A stretch of DNA of 64,000 nt from Haemophilus sp. HMSC068C11 (GCF_001815355.1 NZ_KV820361.1:1-64000); one strand, 5' to 3'. Numbered from the stretch's first letter, positions 1-9,257 are shown. Program-made: numbers and translations. Notes: generated from the letters alone by a model not told the origin.

Positions 1-1
1 C

Positions 2-439
2 GGTGCAGCAGGTGCTAAAGGTGATACTGGTGAAAAAGGTGACACTGGTGCAGCAGGTGCTAAAGGTGATACCGGCGAAAAAGGCGACAGCATCACAGGT
101 GAAGTTGTAAATAACGGTGACGGTACCCATACCATCACTATTACTAATCTAGGTGATGGCTCAGTCACTACTACCATCGTTAAAGACGGTAAAAATGGTA
201 AAGACGGTGCTACTGGTGCCAAAGGTGAAAAAGGTGACACCGGTGCAGCAGGTGCTAAAGGTGATACTGGTGCCAAAGGTGAAAAAGGTGACACTGGTGC
301 AGCTGGTGCGAAAGGTGAAAAAGGTGACACCGGTGCAGTAGGTGCTAAAGGTGATACTGGTGCCAAAGGTGAAAAAGGTGACACCGGTGCAGCTGGCGCT
401 AAAGGCGACAAAGGCGACAAAGGTGACAAAGGTGAAGAT
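2..439 (+). repeat. Collagen-like coding repeats
   Basis: In-frame tandem units built from GGT-GCA-GCA, GGT-GCT-AAA, GGT-GAT-ACT and GGT-GAA-AAA codons (Gly-Ala-Ala, Gly-Ala-Lys, Gly-Asp-Thr, Gly-Glu-Lys) fill 2-91 and about 188-439. The near identity of the units at DNA level suggests gain or loss of copies by recombination, in multiples of 9 bases, so the frame is kept and only stalk length changes. Confidence 0.9.
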
Positions 440-2212
440 GGTGTGATGACCTGGGATATTAAATCTACAGGTAACAAAGCTGAAGGCTCAGAAGAGGCAG
501 CGAAAACCATTAAACATAAAAATACCGTTGATATGGCAGCTGGTAAAAACTTAACAGTTAAACAAACTAGCGATGAAAATGGTGCGAAAGTTGAATTTGC
601 CTTAAACAGCACTGTAACTAACTTAGATAAAGTGGTTGTTAATGGTCCTAAAGGTCCTAAAGGTCCTAACGGTGAAGATGGTGAAGATGGTAAAGACGGA
701 GTGACCATCACCGCGCCTGTTAAAGGTAAAGACGGCTTAGACGGCAAAGTTGGAATCAGCGGTAAAGACGGCAAAGATGCAGTTTCTATCTTTGGTAAAG
801 ATGGCGTTGGTCAAATCGGCTTAACCGGACCGAAAGGTAAAGACGGTAAAGACGGTGCATCTATTAACATCACAACAGACAACGGTAAACAAACACTTGT
901 TAACAAAGAAGTTGGCGCTGATGGTAAAAAAGACCAAGCACAACGTATCATTTACGTACCAACAGACAAAGATGGTAACCCTCTCAAAGATGAGAAAGGT
1001 AATACAATCAAACGTGAAGTTGCAACCATGGATGATGGTTTAACCTTCGTTGGGAATGAGGGTAGCCATGATGCTGCACTTGGTACTGAAGTGAAGGTTA
1101 AAGGTGCAACTGACAATAAAGATTGGAGCAAATTTGACGCTGGTAAAAACATTATGACTAAAGTCGAAGGTGATACCATTACTGTGGGCTTAGCGAACGA
1201 CTTAGACGTTAATAATGTAAAAGTAGCTAATAACGTAACTGCTGGCAATGTAACTGCGACAGGCACAATCTCAGCACCAACCATTAAAGCTGGTGACACC
1301 ACAATTACAAATGGTAAAGTGGCTAACTTAAAACATCACATTGAAAACCCAACAACCGTTGTGGATGACAAAGTGTTAAATGTTTCTGAGGATGTGAAAA
1401 AAGAAGCAGCAACAGTTCGTGATGTATTGAACTCTGGCTGGAACCTACAAGCAAATGGTAATGCTGTTGATGCAGTAACTCATGGCAATACTGTGAACTT
1501 TGTAAATGGTAAAGGTATCACTGTTACAGCAGAGCCTAATGAAGATGGTACAACATCTAAAGTTAGCTTTGATGTGAACGTTGATAACGATACCATCACA
1601 GTGAACGATAAAGGCCAATTAGTATCAAATGGTTCAACCAACTTTAATGTTGCAACTAAAGATGGTGGAAACAAAGTTGCTAAGAAAGGCGGAAGCTCAA
1701 CAGCGAAAATTACTAGCGGTAAAACAATCACTTATACTGCAGGTAAAAACATCGCAATTGAGCAAAATGGTGGCGACATCCTTGTTTCAACAACAGATGA
1801 TGTAAACCATAACAGTGTAACCACTAAAGACTTAACCGTTAATAAAGGTGGTAACGTTGATATGGGAGGCAACCAAGTTCACAACGTGAAAGCAGGTACC
1901 AAAGATACTGATGCAGTGAACGTATCTCAATTGAAACAATCAGTTGGTGACGTACACAAACGTATCAATAAAGTAGGTAAAGAAGCACGTGGCGGTATCG
2001 CAGGTGCTAACGCAGCAGCAGGTTTACCACAAGTTTACATCCCAGGTAAATCAATGGTTGCCGCTTCTGCAGGTACTTTCAAAGGTGAAAGCGCTGTAGC
2101 AGTGGGTTACTCACGCTCAAGCGACAATGGTAAAGTTATCTTTAAACTTCAAGGTAACGCAAATACCCAAGGCGACGTAGGTGGCTCTGTGGGTGTAGGT
2201 TACCAATGGTAA
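2..2212 (+). CDS. Trimeric autotransporter adhesin (YadA type), 5' end missing
   Basis: This is the C-terminal 736 codons of a surface adhesin; the frame is already open at base 2, so the signal peptide and head lie upstream of the window. Two collagen-like Gly-X-Y blocks (codons about 1-30 and 62-146) are separated by a short non-collagen segment. They are followed by further short GPKG/GKDG stretches, a long stalk with repeated 'KNGT/NGK' type beta-strand motifs, a DAVNVSQL neck, and a YadA membrane anchor that ends in aromatic W. In this family three chains form a 12-strand outer-membrane barrel that displays the stalk. An internal ATG at 443 is not the real start, because the frame continues upstream with the same repeat. 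A glycosyltransferase gene lies downstream on the other strand. Family assignment is firm; the ligand is unknown. Confidence 0.93.
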   Translation, partial: GAAGAKGDTGEKGDTGAAGAKGDTGEKGDSITGEVVNNGDGTHTITITNLGDGSVTTTIVKDGKNGKDGATGAKGEKGDTGAAGAKGDTGAKGEKGDTGAAGAKGEKGDTGAVGAKGDTGAKGEKGDTGAAGAKGDKGDKGDKGEDGVMTWDIKSTGNKAEGSEEAAKTIKHKNTVDMAAGKNLTVKQTSDENGAKVEFALNSTVTNLDKVVVNGPKGPKGPNGEDGEDGKDGVTITAPVKGKDGLDGKVGISGKDGKDAVSIFGKDGVGQIGLTGPKGKDGKDGASINITTDNGKQTLVNKEVGADGKKDQAQRIIYVPTDKDGNPLKDEKGNTIKREVATMDDGLTFVGNEGSHDAALGTEVKVKGATDNKDWSKFDAGKNIMTKVEGDTITVGLANDLDVNNVKVANNVTAGNVTATGTISAPTIKAGDTTITNGKVANLKHHIENPTTVVDDKVLNVSEDVKKEAATVRDVLNSGWNLQANGNAVDAVTHGNTVNFVNGKGITVTAEPNEDGTTSKVSFDVNVDNDTITVNDKGQLVSNGSTNFNVATKDGGNKVAKKGGSSTAKITSGKTITYTAGKNIAIEQNGGDILVSTTDDVNHNSVTTKDLTVNKGGNVDMGGNQVHNVKAGTKDTDAVNVSQLKQSVGDVHKRINKVGKEARGGIAGANAAAGLPQVYIPGKSMVAASAGTFKGESAVAVGYSRSSDNGKVIFKLQGNANTQGDVGGSVGVGYQW

Positions 2213-2235
2213 TTTAGCTTTCCATTAAGATAGAT

Positions 2236-2266
2236 AAAAACCCAGCTTAGGCTGGGTTTTTTATTT
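2236..2266 (+). terminator. Rho-independent terminator of the adhesin gene
   Basis: The 10-bp stem AAAACCCAGC (2237-2246) pairs with GCTGGGTTTT (2251-2260), with a 4-base loop and a T-rich tail, 24 bases after the adhesin stop codon. Confidence 0.9.
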
Positions 2267-2359
2267 TTATAGGAAGATTGTAGAAGAAGTGTGACGTATA
2301 TACGTTGTATTGAATTTACTGATTGAATAGAGATTACTTCAATTTATATCTTAGGCTTT

Positions 2360-3487
2360 CTACATATGCTCTTTAGCAAATCTCAAGTTTTCTTGGAAAC
2401 GTTGTTTATCTCGTTCTGGAATAGTTGGATTGGCTAATAATTCTAAGCAGAGATCATGACAAAGTTGATAGTTGCCTACCCAATACGCACTAACCGCAAG
2501 CTCATCTTTTGCCTTCCATTCATAAACAGAGTGATCTACAAAGAGAATATCTTTATTTAAAGGAATGCTTACTGCTGCAGTTGCATAAATATAAGCGAGT
2601 TTAATTTTATCGTGGAAGCGTAATTGACGTGCCAAATGATAAAGACTTTCAGCGCGTTGCGGACGATATTCATAAGCGGCGAGTAAAAGATTTTGCACTT
2701 CATCTAATGGCGCATTTAATTCAATTTTTAATAGTGCAATTTGGAGCAGAGAATAATAAACTTCTTCAGACCATCCACCGAGATTCGCTCGAATTGCATA
2801 CCATTCAATGGCTTTTTCATGCATATCTGCATCGCGATAGGATTGTGCGGTATAAAACGCATAGCGATCTTTAAGATCTTCATCTTCAGGCGAATAGAAG
2901 GCTTTTTCTAATACTTGAGCATCTTGGAAATATTTTTGTGGGTTGTTGCTACGCGCCCCAAATCGACCACTAATCACATAATAATCACCAAAGATTTTTT
3001 GCTCCACAACGGTTTTTTTACGTTGTTCAACAAATTCATGCAATACGCCACGCCAATAGAATGACCCATCATTACGAAACATAAGCGTACGGAAATAAAC
3101 ATTTGCACCCGTTGCACTATTTGCCATGCGTAGATAATAGCGATCGCTCGTTAGTTCTTCTGGTAATACAAAGTTTCCTTCAAAACGATCATCAGCATCA
3201 AAGATTAATACATAATCTGTTTTTCCTTGTGCATGTTGTAGAGCACAGTTTCGATTATGGGCAAAGTTTACCCATTCATCGTGATGAATTTCGCCTTGAA
3301 TACCTTTTTCATCAAAGAATTGTTTGATAATGTCTGCAGTATTGTCGTCCGAGCCTGTATCACTAATGACATAATAATCTAATGGAACATGAGTAATAAT
3401 GTTCTCTAATGTATCTAGGATGATAGCGGATTCATTTTTGACAATCATATTTAAACAAATTGTTTTTTTATCTGTTCTTTGAGGCAT
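2360..3487 (-). CDS. Glycosyltransferase family 2 with TPR-like C-terminus
   Basis: A 375-residue cytoplasmic protein. The N-terminal third is a GT-A fold: MIVKNES at residues 14-20, then SDTGSDDNT and the metal-binding FDADD near residue 95, matching family 2 glycosyltransferases. The remaining 200 residues are helical, with TPR-like features (AEWYAIRANLGG, AESLYHLARQL). There are no membrane segments. The gene converges on the adhesin gene with about 150 bases between the two stop codons. Known relatives include peptide and protein glycosyltransferases as well as surface-polysaccharide enzymes, so the acceptor cannot be read from sequence. That it modifies the neighbouring adhesin is only an inference from position. 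Confidence 0.8.
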   Translation of the reverse strand: MPQRTDKKTICLNMIVKNESAIILDTLENIITHVPLDYYVISDTGSDDNTADIIKQFFDEKGIQGEIHHDEWVNFAHNRNCALQHAQGKTDYVLIFDADDRFEGNFVLPEELTSDRYYLRMANSATGANVYFRTLMFRNDGSFYWRGVLHEFVEQRKKTVVEQKIFGDYYVISGRFGARSNNPQKYFQDAQVLEKAFYSPEDEDLKDRYAFYTAQSYRDADMHEKAIEWYAIRANLGGWSEEVYYSLLQIALLKIELNAPLDEVQNLLLAAYEYRPQRAESLYHLARQLRFHDKIKLAYIYATAAVSIPLNKDILFVDHSVYEWKAKDELAVSAYWVGNYQLCHDLCLELLANPTIPERDKQRFQENLRFAKEHM

Positions 3488-3705
3488 TTTTCTATCTCTT
3501 ATATTTATTATTCAGTCAAATTGATTTCTCTTTAGAGTTGAAGAGCATTATAGCGAAAATACATTTTGCTTGCTGAAAATTATGTGAAAAATGACCGCGC
3601 TTTTTCTCGCATATAGACAATTCCAATTACATCAATTTATAGCTTTCTTATTCACTTTTAGGCAAAATAGAGCACAATTCCAATGAGTAAAAAAGGATCA
3701 TTACA

Positions 3706-5076
3706 ATGACTAAACATTATGATTATATTGCGATCGGTGGCGGTTCAGGTGGGATTGCTTCAATTAACCGTGCGGCAAGCTATGGCAAAAAATGTGCAAT
3801 TATTGAAGCAAAACATCTCGGTGGTACTTGCGTAAACGTAGGTTGTGTACCGAAAAAAGTGATGTTCTATGGCGCACAAGTTGCAGAAGCCATTAATAAC
3901 TATGCACCTGCTTATGGTTTTGATGTAGAAGTGAAAAAGTTTGATTACGCGAAATTAGTCGAGAGCCGTCAAGCTTACATCGGTCGTATTCATACGTCTT
4001 ACAATAATGTATTAGCGAAAAATAACGTGGATGTTCTAAATGGTTTTGCACGTTTTAAAGATGCGAAAACGATTGAAGTGAGCTATGCAGATGGTTCAAC
4101 AGAATTAGTGACAGCCGATCATATCTTAATTGCTACAGGTGGCCGCCCAAGTATTCCTGCAGTAAAAGGTGCAGAATACGGGATTGATTCAAATGGTGTA
4201 TTTGCTTTAAATGAATTACCAAAACGTGTTGCAGTGGTAGGCGCGGGGTATATTGCGGTTGAATTAGCGGGTGTTTTAAATAGCTTAGGCAGCGAAACCC
4301 ATTTATTTGTGCGTCAGCATGCCCCATTGCGTAATCAAGATCCATTGATTGTGGAAACTTTACTTGAAGTGTTAGCACAAGATGGTATCCAATTACATAC
4401 CAAAGCATTACCAGAAGAAGTAGTTAAAAATGCGGATGGTTCGCTTACCTTGAAATTACAAGATGGCCGAGAAACTACAGTGGATACGTTAATTTGGGCG
4501 ATTGGTCGTGAACCTGCTACTGATGTGATTAATCTTGAAGTAACCGGTGTGAAAACCAATTCACGTGGACAAATTATTGTTGATAAATATCAAAATACAA
4601 ACGTACCTGGCATTTATGCTGTGGGTGATATTATCGAAGGTGGTATTGAATTAACGCCAGTTGCCGTGGCAGCAGGTCGTCGTTTATCTGAGCGTTTATT
4701 CAATAACAAACCGAATGAACATTTGGATTACAACCTTGTGCCAACCGTTGTATTCAGCCATCCTCCAATTGGTACAGTCGGTTTAACTGAGCCACAAGCG
4801 ATTGAGCAATATGGCGACGAAAATGTAAAAGTGTATAAATCCTCTTTCACGGCAATGTACACAGCAGTAACTGATCATCGCCAACCTTGTCGCATGAAAT
4901 TAGTGTGTGTCGGCAAAGAAGAGAAAATCGTGGGCTTACACGGTATTGGTTTTGGTGTGGATGAAATGATTCAAGGTTTTGCTGTGGCAATTAAAATGGG
5001 TGCAACTAAAGCAGACTTTGATAATACAGTCGCGATTCACCCAACAGGTTCAGAAGAATTTGTGACAATGCGTTAA
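3706..5076 (+). CDS. gor: Glutathione reductase
   Basis: Reduces glutathione disulfide with NADPH in the cytoplasm; a FAD homodimer. Visible are the FAD Rossmann motif GGGSGG (residues 9-14), the redox pair in [13 protein letters not shown], the NADPH motif GAGYIAVE with a downstream FVRQ arginine typical of NADPH rather than NADH use, the second FAD motif YAVGDI, and the C-terminal catalytic His-Glu in HPTGSEE. The length of 456 residues is normal for the enzyme. An AAAAGGA ribosome site lies about 10 bases before the ATG. The 218-bp gap upstream separates it from the divergent glycosyltransferase gene and contains one degenerate uptake signal. Its original terminator downstream has been split by the transposon. 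Confidence 0.97.
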   Translation: MTKHYDYIAIGGGSGGIASINRAASYGKKCAIIEAKHLGGTCVNVGCVPKKVMFYGAQVAEAINNYAPAYGFDVEVKKFDYAKLVESRQAYIGRIHTSYNNVLAKNNVDVLNGFARFKDAKTIEVSYADGSTELVTADHILIATGGRPSIPAVKGAEYGIDSNGVFALNELPKRVAVVGAGYIAVELAGVLNSLGSETHLFVRQHAPLRNQDPLIVETLLEVLAQDGIQLHTKALPEEVVKNADGSLTLKLQDGRETTVDTLIWAIGREPATDVINLEVTGVKTNSRGQIIVDKYQNTNVPGIYAVGDIIEGGIELTPVAVAAGRRLSERLFNNKPNEHLDYNLVPTVVFSHPPIGTVGLTEPQAIEQYGDENVKVYKSSFTAMYTAVTDHRQPCRMKLVCVGKEEKIVGLHGIGFGVDEMIQGFAVAIKMGATKADFDNTVAIHPTGSEEFVTMR

Positions 5077-5088
5077 TTGCAGATAAAG

Positions 5089-5109
5089 AAAGTGCGGTCA
5101 AAATCTCTG
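5089..5109 (+). terminator. Left half of a split paired-uptake-signal terminator
   Basis: AAAGTGCGGTCAAAA at 5089-5103 is the exact inverted complement of 15067-15081. Removing the transposon and one copy of the target duplication brings the two arms together with a loop of a few bases, restoring the paired uptake-signal terminator common in Haemophilus, here between convergent gor and yafJ. In the present state neither arm can form it locally. Confidence 0.85.
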
Positions 5110-5117
5110 ATGTTTTT
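5110..5117. repeat. Target-site duplication, left copy
   Basis: ATGTTTTT abuts the outer end of the left terminal repeat. The same 8 bases are at 15063-15070 next to the right terminal repeat. An 8-bp duplication is the known signature of IS1595-family transposition. Confidence 0.92.
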
Positions 5118-5146
5118 CGGTATTATGTAGCAGTTGCACAAAGACC
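5118..5146 (+). repeat. Left terminal inverted repeat of the transposon
   Basis: Begins CGGTATTATGTAGCAG and ends CACAAAGACC. All 29 bases are the exact reverse complement of 15034-15062. Confidence 0.95.
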
Positions 5147-5170
5147 AAAATTTAAACAAAACTATACAAA

Positions 5171-5203
5171 AATGCCCTTATTTCGATAAGGGCATTATTG
5201 TTT
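5171..5203. terminator. Terminator just inside the left transposon end
   Basis: An 11-bp perfect stem (AATGCCCTTAT at 5171-5181 with ATAAGGGCATT at 5186-5196) closes on a TTCG tetraloop. It lies between gor and the convergent first cargo gene, so it can end the 161-codon gene's transcript on the minus strand and gor read-through on the plus strand. Confidence 0.85.
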
Positions 5204-5239
5204 ATAAATGTATTTTACAGAATTCTACTTATTTTTCCA

Positions 5240-5722
5240 TTACTCACTTTTCCGTTTTCTTCTAAACAGTCTTTCTCGTTGCTCCTCTAGCAGCATTTGT
5301 TCCATCATTGCAGGGTAAGCCTGTTCGCAGAGAACAACGTATTCAGGTTGGGTGAGGTGTTCTCTAATTTTTGTCGGGCAACGTAGATAGATTTTATCTT
5401 CTGCAAAACTACTAATAATAGAAAGCATCTGATAAGGTTTCCCATCTTCGGTTTCAAACACTTCATCGGTAAATTGCATTTCAAATATCGCTACAACTAC
5501 CTGATTATTGGCGATTTCATAAGCTCCGTAAAATATCAATGGATTACGGGGTAAAGTACTGACTTCTTTCGCAAGGTCTCGCAAATTGTGATAGAACAAC
5601 AGATAGGCATCATCTTTTACGTTTGAATACATCTGAGCCAGTTCACGCATAAAAGTTTTGAATGTTTCATAGTCCATCTTTTTTAAATCCACGTTAAGTG
5701 GCGTGTGTGTCATGGTTTCCAT
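5240..5722 (-). CDS. Unrecognised 160-residue cargo protein next to transposase 1
   Basis: A cytoplasmic protein with no signal peptide or membrane span. It has a helical N-terminus, a beta-rich middle (FYGAYEIANNQVVVAIFE) and a very basic end (RERLFRRKRKSE). I do not recognise a family. The start is taken at the second of two adjacent ATGs because AAGGAG (5728-5733) is 5 bases from it but only 2 from the first. It follows the transposase by 28 bases on the same strand, so the two are probably co-transcribed. IS1595-family elements are known to carry such passenger genes. The basic tail could bind nucleic acid, but this is only a guess. Confidence 0.7.
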   Translation of the reverse strand: METMTHTPLNVDLKKMDYETFKTFMRELAQMYSNVKDDAYLLFYHNLRDLAKEVSTLPRNPLIFYGAYEIANNQVVVAIFEMQFTDEVFETEDGKPYQMLSIISSFAEDKIYLRCPTKIREHLTQPEYVVLCEQAYPAMMEQMLLEEQRERLFRRKRKSE

Positions 5723-5750
5723 CATTGCTCCTTATGTTGTTTTAAATTAT

Positions 5751-6857
5751 TTAGGCTACGGCTAAATATTGGTTATCGTTTGAGGCTTCCAAACATAAAC
5801 TTTCCAATCCAAATTTTGCCGTAGGTTTCTTATTTCCCTGCCAGTAGCCAGTTAAATCTCGTGAAGGTCTGGCTTTCAAACAGCGTTTTAGTACGTTGTC
5901 AAATTTGTCTTTATCTGACTGGTAACGAAAATCCTCACGCCATGCGGTTTCATTCGCATAGTGCATCATGTAATTATTTCCCATCTTATGATACACACCC
6001 ATAATCATTCTTCTAAATCTTGCAAAGAAGGATTCAGCTAGGTTATTGGTAGTGCCGTCAATCGAACAATACTCTTGTGAATGATTTACGCGGCATAAGT
6101 CATAGTGAAATGCCAAGCCATCATAAGCAGGATTTTCATCAGCACAAATTGTAGATTTTGGCGCGACTAAGCGATGTGTTAAAGCAAACATATCATCAGC
6201 ATTTTCCTCTTTAACTAACGCAACGAGTGTGCGGTCGGCTCCTTTCATTATTTCCTGATTTGCAGCTTGTTGACGGAAAACCATAACGCAGGATTTATCT
6301 TTACGTTGGTGACATCTCTTACGTCTATCAATTCGCTTATGTTTAAAATTTTTTGGGCGAAGGTAGTTATTCACATAACAACCATCAATATGAATAATGC
6401 CCGTGAGTGGTGTGTAATCTTGCGTTTTTTCGACTGCTTCACGGAATTTATGTAGTAATGCCCATGATGTTTTATATTGCACGCCAATATGACGAGATAA
6501 GTTAAGCGCAGAAATCCCTTTACTATTGATAGTGAAATAATAAACCGATAACAGTAGCTTTTTTAGGGAAAGTTTAGTGTGCTGAAAAATCGTACCACTT
6601 TTTACAGAAAAACGATGTTGGCAATGCTTGCACTGCCATTGTTTACGAGAAGAAATAAAATAGGCTTTATGCTCAATCTGGCAACGAGGACATTGAACAG
6701 TATGAAAACAATGAGAATTTCCCCAACGGGCATTTTTAAGCAGAATGAGAATTTCGGCTTCGGACAAATCAGAGATTGCAACGCTAGGTAAATTGCGAAG
6801 TGTAGCAGATAGATATGGCGATATTTTTTTATTCTTTTTCATTTTTCTGTTCAACAT
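5751..6857 (-). CDS. IS1595-family transposase 1
   Basis: A DDE transposase of the IS1595/ISXO2 type. A zinc ribbon comes first (CPRC and CKHC pairs, about residues 56-79), then an HTH-like helical region, then the RNase-H-like catalytic core: D158 in HIDGCYV, D240 in CADENPAYD and E275 in TNNLAESFFARF. The length of 368 residues is normal and no frameshift is seen, so it may be active. The start is uncertain: there is no clear ribosome site, and I use the first ATG, with another five codons later. It lies near the left end of the element, reading toward that end. It is clearly divergent from transposase 2 at 11786. Confidence 0.9.
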   Translation of the reverse strand: MLNRKMKKNKKISPYLSATLRNLPSVAISDLSEAEILILLKNARWGNSHCFHTVQCPRCQIEHKAYFISSRKQWQCKHCQHRFSVKSGTIFQHTKLSLKKLLLSVYYFTINSKGISALNLSRHIGVQYKTSWALLHKFREAVEKTQDYTPLTGIIHIDGCYVNNYLRPKNFKHKRIDRRKRCHQRKDKSCVMVFRQQAANQEIMKGADRTLVALVKEENADDMFALTHRLVAPKSTICADENPAYDGLAFHYDLCRVNHSQEYCSIDGTTNNLAESFFARFRRMIMGVYHKMGNNYMMHYANETAWREDFRYQSDKDKFDNVLKRCLKARPSRDLTGYWQGNKKPTAKFGLESLCLEASNDNQYLAVA

Positions 6858-7516
6858 ACATAAAAACAATGGCTTATTACCAAATAAGCCCTTTTTCTCT
6901 TGTTAAATTGGTTGAACAAAAAATGGGAAATTTCCCGAAAAAGCAAACGAGAAGATTTGCTTTAAAAAGCAGTGATATTCTAGATCAAAATTTGATCGAT
7001 TTACAATAGATAAAGTAACTATATAAACCTTTCTATTTTAGATATGGCTTTTAAAGCAAATTATTACCAGCTAATCAACCAGTACATAAAACCATAAATG
7101 TTGAATAATTGAGAATTTCCTTGTGTAGTACAAGGTATTCGAGTTTGCTAAACGCTAGACATAAAAAATCGCTCACTTGAAAATCTCAAGTCGGCTCAAA
7201 GCATTTATGCCTCGAATACCGTTACCCACAAGGAACTTGTGGAAGGCTCATTTAAAATGAGTGAAATTGCGATTGTTAAAACAGGAAATTTACAAGATGA
7301 AATTTGCTGCCACCTAAACATTCGCTACACACCTGTTAATGTGTATTAATTGGTGATTGAATAAAGTTGCATTCTTTGGCTAATTCTATAATTTGTAGTA
7401 AGTTTTCCCTGCAAATCAGCGTAAATATAGTCCTTTGAAGATTTTTCGTCAAATAAAAAAAGCAATTCCTCACGAAGTTGCTTTTATCTATTATTTGTTA
7501 TCGCTAGTGTCCGTAA
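6858..7516. other. Non-coding stretch with clustered hairpins
   Basis: About 650 bases with no convincing gene. Next to the transposase start, GGCTTATT and AATAAGCC form a hairpin (6871-6890). From 7119 to 7262 hairpins crowd together: CCTTG/CAAGG (7119-7135), ACTTGA/TCAAGT near 7176-7193, CACAAG/CTTGTG (about 7227-7241), and a long-range pair GGTATTCGAG (7134-7143) with CTCGAATACC (7211-7220). This could be a structured RNA or the remains of a decayed gene. I cannot name a family. Confidence 0.5.
7457..7487 (-). terminator. Terminator of the envelope cassette
   Basis: Read on the minus strand, AGCAA...TTGCT forms a stem with an interrupted TTC/GGA extension and a GTGA loop, followed by a run of seven T. 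It lies 30 bases after the stop of the DUF805 gene. Confidence 0.65.
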
Positions 7517-7909
7517 TTATTTATTCGATATTACAGGATTTTCGCCAAATTTATTCGATTCGGCACTACCTTGCACAACTCCGATGACGATTGAAATGAT
7601 GATTGCAATCACTTCACCAATAACAGGAATTAGCATAATTAACATATATAAAGTAAACCAACCCGATAAATTTATATCGTGTAATCTACGGACTGTTAGG
7701 GATATTGAAGGTGGTAAGGTAACAACAAAAACTACTAAAAAAAGTATTACTCCAATACCTGTAAAAGCAAAAGCACCTAAAATAGCGAATATTAACGCAT
7801 AAAATAAAGTAAATCCCCAATACTCTTTTCGTCTAGCACGCCCTTTAAAGTTTGCATAGTTTTTAGTAAATGCTTCAATAAAGTATGTAAATAACGATTT
7901 TTCAATCAT
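7517..7909 (-). CDS. DUF805 inner-membrane protein
   Basis: 130 residues with the DUF805 signature: NFKGRARRKEYWGF near residue 21, three to four hydrophobic spans, and the conserved cytoplasmic SLTVRRLHDINLSGWF between spans. E. coli YhaH and YiaW are of this family; their function is not known. It is the last gene of a four-gene minus-strand cassette (9707 down to 7517), 11 bases after the preceding gene. Confidence 0.88.
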   Translation of the reverse strand: MIEKSLFTYFIEAFTKNYANFKGRARRKEYWGFTLFYALIFAILGAFAFTGIGVILFLVVFVVTLPPSISLTVRRLHDINLSGWFTLYMLIMLIPVIGEVIAIIISIVIGVVQGSAESNKFGENPVISNK

Positions 7910-7920
7910 AACTAATCCTT

Positions 7921-8703
7921 TTAATGTGAACGTTTATTTTCAATATAATCTGTTGGATTATCAGCAGTTAAATCTTTTTTCCTATTAACCTGCTTGAGAA
8001 ATGCATTTTTTGCTAGATGCCCTAACTCATGCGAAACTGAACCATAATAGAGAACAAGTAAAAATGGTAGCAACAAAATCTCAATAGGAAACGCTATAAA
8101 TAATAATAACGAATCAAGGATTATTAAAAGCAATACTGTGACTAGATAAAAAACATAAAACTTTAAGAAATTATGTAAATTAGCCATTAGAAATAAGATG
8201 TTTTTCGGTATATTTAATAATTCTAACCATTTTCCAGTTAATGCATATCTAATGATTCCACATTGAAGAATTGGATTTGAGATCATGCCCCATATAAAGT
8301 AGATAAATAATGTTGCAATATAATCCTCAATGTAATCCGTAAGATAGCCTGTTAATCCGCCTTGTATAAATTCTAGTATATCTAAGAACAATCCTAGAAT
8401 ACCTTTTAGTCCTAATAAATAACAAAAAGCTGTTGGAACCATCCAATATATAATCGTAACTCCTGTTATTTGTAACCCTTTCAGAACTATTTTCTTTATT
8501 TGTAATGATTGCAACGGCTTATCTAGCATAATATCTTCAACCATCTGAACCTGCCATCCTTTAATAAATATTATGCCGAATGGATACTTTATAAATGGGA
8601 AAAATAGTAATAAAGGAATAATCCAAAGCTTCTTATAGAAACTTCTATCAGAAAAGAGATATACGTATCCTTCTTGATATTCTTTAAGCAAATTTTTAAA
8701 CAT
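7921..8703 (-). CDS. Polytopic membrane protein, unknown function
   Basis: 260 residues from the ATG at 8703. Hydrophobic segments lie near residues 30-45, 75-95, 100-120, 130-155 and a long double span at 190-230. An HELGH string (SVSHELGHLAKNAF) close to the C-terminus resembles the HExxH zinc-protease motif; it follows a membrane span, but no supporting protease motif is visible. A longer frame from 8748 would overlap the upstream lipoprotein gene by 25 bases, so I chose the internal ATG; no strong ribosome site decides it. It is the third gene of the envelope cassette. Confidence 0.7.
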   Translation of the reverse strand: MFKNLLKEYQEGYVYLFSDRSFYKKLWIIPLLLFFPFIKYPFGIIFIKGWQVQMVEDIMLDKPLQSLQIKKIVLKGLQITGVTIIYWMVPTAFCYLLGLKGILGLFLDILEFIQGGLTGYLTDYIEDYIATLFIYFIWGMISNPILQCGIIRYALTGKWLELLNIPKNILFLMANLHNFLKFYVFYLVTVLLLIILDSLLLFIAFPIEILLLPFLLVLYYGSVSHELGHLAKNAFLKQVNRKKDLTADNPTDYIENKRSH

Positions 8704-8723
8704 TCTCGTGTTATACCTAAAAT

Positions 8724-9257
8724 TTAAAGAGTATTGAGGACTTTGCAAGGCTGATTCTTGGTAATTACAATGGGTTTATATAAACAACTTCCACAAACAC
8801 TTCCATATTGAAGGATATATAGTTTTTTACCATTAATCATAAATTCGTAAGTTGATGATGTGTATCCTTGATTATTTGATAAAGGAGATGAACATTTTTC
8901 ACCTGCTTTACTCTCTTTAACAAAGATTTTATGGCGTTTTAATTCATTACTTAATAATTCAACTTGGTCGTAGTCATAATTTACTTCATTTTCTTGAATT
9001 AAAGTATTATGGTTTAATGCCTTAAAGAGCATAAGATCGGATGTTTCCATCTTTATAGATGAACCTACTGCTTTACCTTGAGATAGATTAACCAAACTGT
9101 TATATAAAGATGAATCAGTGGTTTGCTCCGTTCTAAATGGATTGCCAACTCTTTTCTTCACAAATGTACCTTGTGAAATATCTCGAAGTCCCTCTGTAAC
9201 TTCTGCACAAGAAGTTAATGATAAGGTTAGCATTACTACCTTAAATATTTTTCTCAT
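8724..9257 (-). CDS. Predicted lipoprotein, unknown function
   Basis: 177 residues. The N-terminus is a lipoprotein signal: MRKIFKVVMLTLSLTSC with lipobox LTSC, giving a lipidated Cys17. The mature part has four further cysteines (near GEKCSSP, VCGSC and QPCKV), suggesting disulfides in the periplasm or at the outer membrane. Second gene of the envelope cassette, 9 bases downstream of the first. I recognise no family. Confidence 0.75.
   Translation of the reverse strand: MRKIFKVVMLTLSLTSCAEVTEGLRDISQGTFVKKRVGNPFRTEQTTDSSLYNSLVNLSQGKAVGSSIKMETSDLMLFKALNHNTLIQENEVNYDYDQVELLSNELKRHKIFVKESKAGEKCSSPLSNNQGYTSSTYEFMINGKKLYILQYGSVCGSCLYKPIVITKNQPCKVLNTL

Noticed and set aside
2..439. Tandem repeats resembling a CRISPR or non-coding satellite
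   Set aside because: The repeats are in-frame Gly-X-Y codons within an open adhesin frame and have no unique spacers.
952..1731. Long minus-strand frames inside the adhesin gene
   Set aside because: They are shadows of the repetitive, stop-poor stalk; composition and ends show no gene signs.
3488..3705. Phase-variable simple repeats before the glycosyltransferase or gor
   Set aside because: I looked for tetranucleotide or homopolymer tracts typical of Haemophilus phase variation and saw none of meaningful length.
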